From Welwitschia mirabilis (Eukaryota; Gnetophyta; Gnetopsida; Welwitschiales): DNA of 21,090 nt. This document shows positions 10,474 to 19,425 of this stretch, piece by piece. The position numbers were made by a program, and so were the translations under genes. The DNA lies in assembly GCA_051453625.1 (NCBI GenBank), contig JBOZIK010000001.1:157715004-157736093 (forward strand), in the 5' to 3' direction. How positions within the stretch are numbered: position 1 is the stretch's first letter; the number at the start of each line of letters is the position of its first letter. The notes under the pieces were generated by a model, which saw only the letters and a program-made list of their open reading frames with translations, made no database searches and was not told the DNA's origin.

Positions 10474-10743
10474 ACACTGCAAAATGAGAGGTTATGCTGC
10501 AATAATTCTAGACTGAAGAGATGCCTCTTTGTCATCTTAGGAATATTTCATAGAGCCCCTTCATAATCCATCAAGTCTAGTTGTAGAATAAAAGCTCTTA
10601 GATTACATCCAGATAAAAATCAAGCAGGTGTCAAAGAATTCAAAACATTGAATCAGGATTTTGAGGTGTTATCTGATGAAATGGCTCATTTCTTACTAGA
10701 ACATAACCATGGAAATATTTTCCCTTTTTATAGAGGCCACTAA
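10474..10743 (+). pseudogene. J-domain (DnaJ/Hsp40-like) coding remnant inside the LINE 3' part
   Basis: One plus frame contains the core of a J domain. LFVILGI (helix I, from 10525) comes first, then a single internal stop at 10564-10566. SIKSSCRIKALRLHPDKNQ follows, with the invariant HPD at 10606-10614, then AGVKEFKTLNQDFEVLSDE, matching helix III and the LSD motif. The frame closes at TAA 10741-10743. In J-domain proteins HPD stimulates Hsp70 ATPase; here the fragment is about 70 codons, has a stop, and lacks the usual R-x-x-YD end, so it is not a working gene. It lies about 1 kb after the LINE zf-RVT and directly before the LINE-like 3' UTR, in the same orientation. It could be captured host coding sequence or an independent pseudogene insertion. 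Confidence 0.65.
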
Positions 10744-11077
10744 TTCTTCATCCTTTAGGTCATTACTCTAGATTAATTTAAGTTTTTATTAGTTCTAGAA
10801 TTTTAGGTTGTTTTTGCTGTAAGTTTATTAGTCAACTATTTGTTCCAGCATTTGGTGTAGTTTGCTTTTTTAAATAGTTAGTTTTCTATTCTTTGTCTAT
10901 TTTCCCAAGGTTGTTTTTACCCTCATTTTTTCTTTATTTTTAGTTCATCTTTGAATCTCTTGCATAATGTTCTCCATTTATCTAAATAGTTTAATTTTCC
11001 TATCAAGTTAGGACATTTTCATCCCCCCAATGTAAACTTTCTAGTTTAATATACTTCATTCTTATTTTCAAAAAAAA
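10744..11077 (+). other. LINE 3' untranslated region and A-tail
   Basis: A T-rich, noncoding stretch ends with 'tgtaaactttctagtttaatatacttc' spread over 11032-11058 and then eight A residues (11070-11077). This resembles 3' ends of plant L1 LINEs. The short tail fits an old insertion. Confidence 0.55.
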
Positions 11078-11640
11078 GATTAGGACCTATAATTATAGTT
11101 TCAAAAATCCTAATGGGATCATTCTAAAGAATACCCAAAGTACATAAAATAAATCTTTAGTTATGGGACTAAATTAAGGGGCTCTTCTTAGAAAATATTT
11201 CTAATTCAACTTCTTTTTGTGGAAATGGTTAAAATGAATTTATTATGCTAAGAAAACTTAGAAATGTAATAATGGTATTATTTTACTTCAAATAAATATC
11301 ATCATCATGAGTAGAATCAATGTTGCCATTAATTATAATTAACACACCTCCATCATCTATTATAATGCTGCTAATGTTACATTTATCTTGTAAAATGATA
11401 GTGTTAAGGAAAATTAGTAGCAAAATAGGATTTTTATGATATTAAGTATAATAAATGCATACAAATTCCATGGTTATTTATTAAAATTACTAATAAGGCC
11501 TTAATGCTTTAATATAAATGTCAATTTTTGAGTGTTATCATATGAAAAAGTGAATCTAGAAGTGATAAGAAGGTAGAGAAGAAATGTGAAATATTATAAT
11601 TTTCTTTAATTTACAAATAATACCTACTCTTTTATTAATA
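11078..11640. other. Unassigned AT-rich stretch
   Basis: No open frame or domain could be supported here. By position it may be the upstream gag part of the gypsy remnant that starts near 11641, too decayed to read, or the LINE's target sequence. Confidence 0.3.
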
Positions 11641-12516
11641 ACTTAGAAAAATGTCAATTGGCTAAGAAGAAGCAAGAAGCACTAGAAATTTTCAAGGAAG
11701 TGAAGATCAATATCTCTCCTTTAGAAGCTATCAAATAAGTACCTTCATATGCTAAATTCTTGAAAGATCTATGTACTATTAAAAGAAGGATGAATTTAAA
11801 AAGTAAACCATTTGTTTTCTAATAAGATAGTGCTATTATTTAAAATTTAATCCTCTTAAAATATAAAATATCTAGGATGTCCTACCATAAACATTATAAT
11901 TAAAAACACAAACTTCAACAAGAATCGTCAGATCTTAGAGCTAGTTTTAATCTTTTACCCTATAGTATCTCTAAGAATCTTTTTCTAAATTATTTTAAAA
12001 TTAACAAATTCAATTAAAATTGGCTAATAACTCTTTAAAAGCACCTATTGGAATAGTAGAGGATGTGTTTTTTCATGTGAAAACTTCCTACTTTCCTAAG
12101 GACTTTATAATTTTGGAGATAGAAGAAATTAGAAGTCATACTATTCTAATGATCCTGTCAATTCTAAAAATGATCTTATGATTATTTCATTTGGGAACAT
12201 AACCATTAAGTTAAATATATTTAATACAATAAATAAACCTAATGATCTAGAGGGATTAGAGTATATTAAAAGTTTTGATAATGATCTTGATTCTCCTTCC
12301 TATGAGAAAAATGTTTCTACTCTTCATCTACCTTTTTTTGATTTGTTAATCTTGAAAAATGATACTTCTCTTAATATAGATATATGTATTAAGTATTTGA
12401 GATATATCTTTGATGATGACCCTACTCATTATTTAATTTTTCATCCATTTATATCTTTATTTAGGAAAAATGTTTTACAAGAATTAGTAGTTAACCATCA
12501 GAAAGGAATAGGATGA
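11641..12516 (+). pseudogene. Ty3/gypsy retrotransposon gag-end and aspartic protease remnant
   Basis: Plus-strand reading shows EALEIFKEVKINISPLEAI, VPSYAKFLKDLCTIKRRM and SAII*NLI, matching the end of Gag in Athila/Tat-type gypsy elements. A retropepsin-like region follows. SDLRASFNLLPYS corresponds to the family D-L-G-A-S active site, with Gly changed to Arg. After a frame change near 12015 come APIGIVEDVFFHV and YFPKDFIILEIEEI, then, after another change near 12140, LMIISFGNITIKLNIFN (from about 12174). The catalytic Asp codon is retained but stops and frameshifts make the protease dead. The last 60-70 residues of the open stretch to 12516 show no similarity I recognise. Lineage (Athila/Tat) is by resemblance only. 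Confidence 0.8.
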
Positions 12517-12979
12517 TCCTCATATGACTTAAAATGTTTGAATTCTAATGAGTATTTTTTTCATACCCTTTTTGAGGTTTTGAACTTATGTGTAAAGTCT
12601 TATTATGAAAACATTTTTAAGTTTATTTTGTTACTTAATCATACATCCTATACCTTTGAGTTTAAAACCCTAGTCCTTCAAATGTTTTTCATCATTCATA
12701 ATAAAACATCTTGTTTATGAGCCAAATTTGATTTTATTAAATATGTTTAGATTAGAATTACCTATTCTAGCTTTAGGATGTTTGGATCAAGCTATTAAAA
12801 GCATAAATCTATCCAAGGATGCTTTGTTTATAGAAATGTATATCCATAATCATTTACATTATTCATACTTTAGTCATTTTCGCTCATCCAAAGTACCTTC
12901 ATATAAGCCTTTGTCAGTTACATTTTATTCACCCTTTCCATCATCTTTTGAGTTCATGAGACTTAATAATCATAGTTAA
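12517..12979 (+). pseudogene. Unassigned open stretches downstream of the gypsy protease
   Basis: Two adjacent open stretches (about 12538-12720 and 12728-12979) in the same orientation as the protease remnant contain no motif I recognise. They do not look like the gypsy reverse transcriptase expected next. Composition is Phe/Leu/Ile-rich, as AT-rich noncoding DNA would also give. They may be the spacer region of the same element. Low confidence that they were ever coding. Confidence 0.25.
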
Positions 12980-13859
12980 TGGTCTTTTATTTAATCCATG
13001 AATTAAAAAATCCTTTACCTTTTTAAACCTTAGGTGATATTTTGTAAGTTTTTTTTTTTCATTAGATAGTTCTTTGGATTTTTGAGTTCTTTGTTAGAAC
13101 TTGCATTCATTAGAGATATCCAATTTATAATCAAGGAAAAGGCTATATTTTATTCTTTTATGATGTCTTTTGGTTTCAAAACATTCATGGTAATGAGATG
13201 ATTTCTCTAATAGGATAATGAGCCAATAAACCCCTTTCATGTATTATGAATATAAAAAGGAAAAAAAATTTATAATAAGAGTAAATTAAATTAATAAAAA
13301 TCTAGAGGCTCTTTTAGTACATTTGTTTATAATTATTTCTATTGGGTTTAGTTAACTACATCAAGGCTATGGATGTCCACTGATAATATAGCTCTAATGA
13401 TTCATTTGTAGTACATTTAACTACATCAGGTCTATAGGCATTCACTAGTAATGTAGCATTGAATCCTTCTTGTACAATATGTTAAATTTATTAGAAGGAA
13501 GTATCACAATGCTAAATTCTCAATATGATTAAATGCTTTATTTCTAGATATCCATGGAAGAGGAAGGAAAATGAAATGAAATTAAGATGTGATTAAAGAG
13601 ATTTTTTGTTTTCTCATTTGAGAAAATTAAAGTTTATATTCCTTAACTAATTATGGATTTGGAATGATTTAATATTTAATACTTTTATTTATATTTCTAA
13701 AGGACCTAATAAAATTATTTAAATAAAATATAAACATTAGCTTTGCATGGAAGTATAAGTGAAAGTAATGGAGAAGTATGAGTAAACTCTTTAAATTAGT
13801 TTATTTCATTAGAGGGTATATTTTTATTCTCTATTAAGTCTTTTTGATTTAAAATTAGT
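12980..13859. other. Non-coding stretch containing a short tandem duplication
   Basis: No gene is visible. The only structure found is the 65-bp duplication at about 13352-13481. Confidence 0.4.
13352..13481. repeat. Two diverged 65-bp direct repeats
   Basis: Units start at 13352 and 13417, both with ttaactacatca. They continue in parallel (ggctatggatgtccact against gtctataggcattcact, then taatatagc against taatgtagc) and end in ttgta. Differences are mostly transitions. Function unknown. Confidence 0.6.
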
Positions 13860-15435
13860 CTTTTTTATTTCTCTCCTCCTCATTGTTGACTTCATTATTA
13901 CTTGGTTGAATGCTCTCTTTACTTTCTTCCTTATGTTCTTTGATAATACCTTCGTCTTCTTCACTGTCTTTATCAATATCATTGATTATATCTATTCTTC
14001 TTTATTGAACTCATTATTATTTTGTTAAGGATTATTTTCATTTTCTAAGTAGGTGGATTTCTCTAAAAGATCATAATAAAAAATTTCTCATTATGTAATG
14101 GAAGATTTTCTACTATTTCATGAGATGACTCTTCTTCCTCTTTATTGAGAAATTCTATTAATTTTGAATATAATCCTCATTTTATATTATTAAGTTGTTC
14201 TTACTAACTATAATCTTATATTATTATTTAGATGATAGTGGTGAATGACTCCCTTTATAATGTAAATTCTCCATGGATTTTTTTTTATTACTTAAACTCT
14301 TCCTTAATCTCATATGTTGAAGTTTTAACTCTTTCATCCTCATCACAAAGTAAGTAAAAACCATGGATATGATCTAATATTTTAATATAATCATTATCAT
14401 ATTATTTCTCAACATATTATTATTTTTTTGCATGTTATTATTTTTCAATTCATTAGATTCATTAGAAGGAGAAATGTGATCATTATGTTTATCATAGATT
14501 AAAGAATTTTTAAATTTTTCATGAGCTAATTCTTTTGTTTTATCTTTATTTTTAAATAGGAATCAAATGGGATTATAACCTAGCTCATCATCTAAGAAAT
14601 TATCATCTTCATTCTTATTATTAAATAATGGAGTTAAATCACTATTGTTTTTCTTTTGTTGTTTATCTTCTAATAAGTTTAATATTATAGGTTGATCCAT
14701 ACTTTTATTTTCTACATTAAAGTAAGAATTATTATTACTTATTATTTCTAAGTTCTCCCCATGATTCTCAAGGTGGGATGTAGTAGAATAGATTTGTGTG
14801 AAAGAATCTTGATATTGTTGAATTCATAGTAAATTTTATTAAAACATTCCAATCAAATTTTCTAAGTTATTATTGGTATTTTCTTATCTCATTTTCATTT
14901 CCTTAAGTATTTATGTTACTAAGTTATTTATTCCTTCATAGTAACTTGCGGTAGATGGATCTTCTTCTTTATTATAATGGATGAAAGATGGTTGTTCTTC
15001 ATAATAGCTCATGGGAGATGGTTGTGATTTACTAATATTATTGTAGGATGTTTCACTAAATGAGGTGGAATCCCTAAAATGTTGCAAATCATCATTGTTA
15101 TTTTCATTTCAAAAGAGGAAGGGATCCTAGTCTTAACATCATTTGAAGTTCCCTAGGATTATTCTTAAAATATTCTTTGAGTGTTTTATTTCCATTATTC
15201 TTAGAATTTCAATGTTTATTCCTCCTTTCTTGAGTTCTCATTTCAACAAAAAATTTCTCGTAGTGGTCTTTTATCATTATTCTTAATAGTGGATGAGAAG
15301 GATAAATAAGAACTCACAATTTTAAGTTTAGATCATTATTGCAAGATAAGTTATAATATTTTTATCTTTCACATCTCTTTCTAATATTTATCTCTTCTAT
15401 GATAACATTTGCATTTGAACTAGAGGGCTCTATCA
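13860..15435 (-). pseudogene. Asn/Glu-rich coding relic, candidate gag of a minus-strand gypsy element
   Basis: On the minus strand a possible start at 15435-15433 opens MIEPSSSNANVIIEEINIRK. After frame changes, a single frame of about 290 codons runs from 15093 to 14224 with only about seven internal stops. It includes DDLQHFRDSTSFSETSYNN, SQPSPMSYYEEQPSFIHYN and DDNFLDDELGYNP. Further down, in other frames, acidic stretches such as FLNKEEEESSHEIVENLP (near 14155-14100) and DIDKDSEEDEGIIKEHKEES (near 13980-13920) appear. No domain is recognised. Its position about 700 bases downstream of a gypsy-type PBS on the same strand suggests a Gag. The long surviving frame argues for former coding; function is otherwise unknown. 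Confidence 0.45.
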
Positions 15436-16116
15436 TGTTTTTAAGCAATGCTATTCATTAATAAGAAGATGATAAAATAATTTTTTTCTTATTTTTTTAT
15501 TTTTACTACTAATATTTGAAAATTTTGATTCTAAAATCATAAAATCAGAAAAAAAATTTCTTCAAATCTTAGAAATTATGTACCTAGGGTATGCATACTT
15601 GTGTTTTATTTTTTATCAAGTAAGCCTTTTTGATATTTTTCTAATTAAGCTTTATTTTATCAGAGATTTTATCATTTCGCTAGATTTTATTAGGTTCCTA
15701 TATGCTTAGCAAAATATTTGCCTATTTATCATCTCTTTCATCATCTAGACAATATCCTAGATGATAAGAAAATGGAAAAACTAGAAAACAGAATCATCAA
15801 AAACTAGAACAAAAATACATTGTTATTCATCTTCTAGTACCATCCAAACAACAAAGGAGATGATATTGATTTATTACATTATAAGAAACCAAAAACAAAC
15901 TTGGAAAAAAAATAGAAAATCCTAATCTTATATCATCTACTATGTCATATACATAAGAGGAAAATTATAGAATGAAAAATAAAAAACATAGAAAAAAATG
16001 AAAAGAAAAACTATGATATTTATGGTAAAATACAATGCTATCATAAACAAATACCTAAATTGAAATATAAAGCACTTATCTGGTAATAATAATTCCCAAA
16101 CTCCTTATATGCTTTC
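15436..16116 (-). other. Probable 5' leader of the minus-strand gypsy element
   Basis: About 680 bases between the PBS motif and the candidate gag start. No coding sequence is seen. It contains a 9-bp inverted repeat (15740-15765). Confidence 0.35.
15740..15765. repeat. Perfect 9-bp inverted repeat with 8-base loop
   Basis: atcatctag (15740-15748) and ctagatgat (15757-15765) are exact reverse complements around acaatatc. In AT-rich DNA such a palindrome can arise by chance. Confidence 0.5.
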
Positions 16117-16132
16117 TTGGTAATGGTGCCAA
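16117..16132 (-). other. Gypsy-type primer-binding-site region
   Basis: The minus strand reads TTGGCACCATTACCAA, close to the TTGGCGCCGTTGCCGG motif found just inside the 5' LTR of many plant gypsy elements. The differences are almost all G-to-A transitions. The next plus-strand bases after two intervening nucleotides are TGTTG at 16135, consistent with an LTR edge. Confidence 0.6.
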
Positions 16133-16485
16133 GATGTTGTGGTTCATATTTATGTAAACGTTATATCCTTATTTCAAATACTATTATTGGCAAGTATATG
16201 TATAAATACAACATACTAATGTAAACAGGAGTAAATATAAATGTTGTAATATATCAAATGATCTAGGTAAGAAGAAAGAGGATTCCTTTTTAAAAATTAA
16301 AAGTTCAACATAGAAATCAATAATGCAAATGCTAATGCAATATACTTTAAATACATCATCCATTTAACTACCAAATCTCTGTCATTAAGATTGACTCTCT
16401 ATAACCTAGATCAATTAAGGGAACTGTCACTAACCCTAACCAAACAAAGCTATTAAGTATGTTAAACAAAATATGGAAAACATGC

Positions 16486-16783
16486 AATGATTAATCTAAG
16501 AAATATAAAATGCAATGCAAGATCCTAAATTAACAATTTAAACCTTAATAAAGGTTATCCTTGATGATCTATATCATAGATGAANNNNNNNNNNNNNNNN
16601 NNNNNNNNNNNNNNNNNNNNNNNNNNNNNNNNNNNNNNNNNNNNNNNNNNNNNNNNNNNNNNNNNNNNNNNNNNNNNNNNNNNNAATGATTAATCTAAGA
16701 AATATAACATGCAATGCAAGATCCTAAATTAACAATTTAAACCTTAATAAAGGTTATCCTTGATGATCTATATCATAGATGAA
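16486..16783. repeat. False duplication of 99 bp around a 100-N gap
   Basis: 16486-16584 and 16685-16783 are the same 99 bases with one difference (aaatataaaatgc against aaatataacatgc). They sit exactly on both edges of the N run 16585-16684. This is what overlapping, unmerged contig ends look like. Confidence 0.9.
16585..16684. other. Assembly gap (100 N, default size)
   Basis: The round length and duplicated flanks indicate an unknown-size scaffold join rather than measured missing sequence. Confidence 0.95.
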
Positions 16784-16871
16784 GCTATTATAGAATCATA
16801 AGCAACATAAGTCATAAGAAACATGCACATAAATATAATAAAATTAAAAGAGTATTTCTATTAAAAGTTAA

Positions 16872-17059
16872 ACTAACATCCTATTATAAAGTAGCAGCAC
16901 CTTATTGAAGAAAACNNNNNNNNNNNNNNNNNNNNNNNNNNNNNNNNNNNNNNNNNNNNNNNNNNNNNNNNNNNNNNNNNNNNNNNNNNNNNNNNNNNNN
17001 NNNNNNNNNNNNNNNACTAACATCCTATTATAAAGTAGCAGCACCTTATTGAAGAAAAC
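16872..17059. repeat. False duplication of 44 bp around a 100-N gap
   Basis: 16872-16915 and 17016-17059 are identical over 44 bases and directly abut the N run. An apparent minus-strand frame of 68 codons across 16868-17074 is created only by this duplication and the Ns. Confidence 0.9.
16916..17015. other. Assembly gap (100 N, default size)
   Basis: Same situation as the gap about 230 bases to the left: both contig edges carry the same bases. Confidence 0.95.
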
Positions 17060-17100
17060 ACAATCCAATGCCAAGGAAGATTCCTCTCTATAACTAATGG

Positions 17101-18839
17101 ATGGACCTCTATCCCTTCGATCTTTTATTACAATAATTTTTAGTGTAAAATATATGATCAGAGTTAAGGGAGAAGGTAATATTTATTAATAATAATAGCC
17201 TAAATATAGCAAATCTAACAGATCCAATCAAAATCCTAATAGCGGATAGAAAGTGCATGACATATTACACAAGTTAAGTGAAGTGTGTTACATTAACTAA
17301 AATTAGATTATCATCCTGTGTATCATTAAGATGATGTGGAGATGATTCCATATCAAGAGAGTTCTATATTTATCTTTTATATCAGTTTAAGTAGCATCCT
17401 AATTATTATGTAAGTGGTTTTGTCTAAGTACGCCATCTAAATAATGAAGGGGACGACAGCCTTCTTGAAGTTGTTTATTAGGTTAAATTGGTTTCTAAGC
17501 TTATTAATTTCTCCTCAAAATGTTAAGTATTAGAATTAATCAAAAATGCCTTTAAATGTAGTAGTATTTGCACATTTTTATGATTTTCTCCTTAACTCTA
17601 AATAATTATCATTTTGTATTTAAGCCTATCTAAGTAAACATATAATTTGGCATTGTGACATTACTCAAACTAAATAATAACTAATATTAAAGCTTTATCA
17701 TAAGTAGGACTTTAAAATCAGTAATTGATCATTTTTAGGTAATCCAAGACTAAACAAAATCATCTTTAATTATAATTAAGTTAAGATGATTTTACCCATC
17801 ATACTAAACTAAACTTTGGAGATAATTGCTATGTAATCCCTACATGAATCAATATTATAAAGGTAGATTTCTTTTTTTTTTATAATAAATCTATCACCTA
17901 GTGAGAACAAAAATGAATGTAAAAAGAAAGAAAGAAATAGTGAAAAAAAGAAGAGAAAAAAATCATCTCTCAATGTAGGGTACTCAATCTCAAAAACCTC
18001 TATAAAACATCTTTAGAGTTATCTTTATTCAAAGATAAAGAATAAAGAACTTATGCTATCATGTATAGTACATGTAGAGATCAAAATTCTATTAAGTTGT
18101 ATTTAATACTTCAAACATTATTGCTATAATACTCTAAACTCTTCTTTCTTAATAGATCATTAACCCTTAGAAATATAATCATTAATTTGTAATAGTAAAC
18201 TTGTTGTCTAATTGGTGAGCTATGCATAATGAATTTTCTTTCCCCTTATTTTAACACCTTTAAAAAGTAATAAGAACCTCAAACTTCATATACTTAAATT
18301 TATAATTAAAAATGTATATGAATTGTTTAACACTTCTTAATATTTGAATATGTTATTCTTGAAATTTGTTAGCATTTTTTAATGACAAATTTAAACATCC
18401 TTATAAAACATTGTTATATTCCTTCAATTATTTAAGTGATATTATCTTTATTTTCAAATAAGATTTAGACCCATGAATTTAAGAGGATGAGTCTAATGAG
18501 CTATCAAGATAGTTTACTCTATTAAATTCTTTCTTTATTATTGATTTTAATCCTAACATAAAATAACTATCATTCTTCTTAACTATGAATTCTATTTATT
18601 TCTTGGTTAGGAATAGTATTTTTGTTAAAAGATCTTATTGTATTAGAGATAAAATATTTACTTATGAGAAATATGAAAAGTTTTTCATTTTAGTACATGA
18701 ACTAGATTTAAAACTAAGTTAACACTTAGTGTCATTCTTCTACAGGGATAATTAGGACTAGCTTATAGAGATTACATAATCTTACTTCACTTTCAAGTTA
18801 TAAATAGAAGAAATGAAAAATGAAGAGAGCTAAAAATTT
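17101..18839. other. AT-rich stretch without recognisable genes
   Basis: No convincing coding region, RNA gene or domain on either strand. A purine-rich run, aaaaagaaagaaagaaatag followed by further A/G bases, lies at 17921-17962. It may be a simple repeat or an old polypurine tract. Confidence 0.4.
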
Positions 18840-19425
18840 TTTAAAACTTCAATTGGAGAAGTAGAAAAGAAATAAATCTCTAAGTGTTCACTTGATTTAT
18901 TCATTAGCACTCCTTCACTCTAATGATGCCTTGCACCTTCTTAAAATACACTTTAAATTATTAAGTAATAACAGATCTAGTTATAGTAACATAATCTCAT
19001 TCATCATATCACGATTATTGAATTTAAAAGTTACTAGATCTTTTATAGTCTTAAAATAAGCATGAAAAGTAAGGACTTAGTGTACTTAAGTTTCATCAAA
19101 TTAAAAATGACTTAGACCAACTAACTAATGAATTCACTCAGTTAATAAAAGAACTTGATAGAGTTTATTTACTAAGCATTAAAACTATGAAGTTACTCAT
19201 GACTCAGAATCAAAACGAAAATATAATTATATTAAATCATTAAAAAATACATTATATAAAAAAATAAGAATGAAGTTAAAACAGACTCTTCAAGATATCC
19301 TTGCAATAAGCTTATTCCCCAAGAAAGGACTCAGAAGGCCACATCAATTTAATGCTATAAGGATTATTTTTCTTTTTAAAATGAAGGATATTACAAATGA
19401 ACGATCAAGAATCTTTTATAAGCAA
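18840..19425 (-). repeat. LTR-like repeat block, copy 2
   Basis: Diverged counterpart of about 4085-4665 in the same orientation, with anchors in the same order and nearly the same spacing. A minus-strand TATAAAAG lies at 19420-19413. The homologous span is about 585 bp in both copies. Short open frames here (for example 19270-19464) are not genes. Confidence 0.5.

Larger units (their letters stand above)
4961..11077 (+). mobile_element. Non-LTR retrotransposon (plant L1-type LINE), nearly full length, inactive
   Basis: The element contains, in order, ORF1 with DUF4283 and CCHC fingers, ORF2 with APE-type endonuclease, reverse transcriptase and zf-RVT, and a T-rich 3' region ending in eight A residues at 11070-11077. 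This is the standard plant L1 layout and length apart from an unusually long segment (about 9460-10740) between ORF2 and the 3' UTR. It is dead: both ORFs carry many stop codons. The left boundary is approximate because no target-site duplication was identified. Confidence 0.85.
16135..17100 (-). repeat. Probable gypsy 5' LTR (inner edge at 16135; outer edge unresolved)
   Basis: Sequence directly outside the PBS motif, starting tgttgtggttcat on the plus strand. It contains two 100-N gaps flanked by duplicated contig ends. No gene is visible. The outer end of the LTR was not found and it may extend well beyond 17100. Confidence 0.4.

Noticed and set aside
13860-15480. CRISPR-like or regularly spaced repeats in the TTATTATT-rich region
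   Set aside because: The repetition comes from Asn (AAT) and Glu codons on the minus strand; there is no spacer structure, and the genome is a plant's.
15740-15765. Hairpin as a terminator or small RNA gene
   Set aside because: Stem is only 9 bp, no T-run or conserved context, and chance palindromes are common here.
16868-17074. 68-codon minus-strand frame with repeated ends
   Set aside because: The repeated ends are the false 44-bp duplication around an N gap, not a protein repeat.
18800-18807. Plus-strand TATAAATA
   Set aside because: Expected often in AT-rich DNA and no transcript unit is visible downstream.
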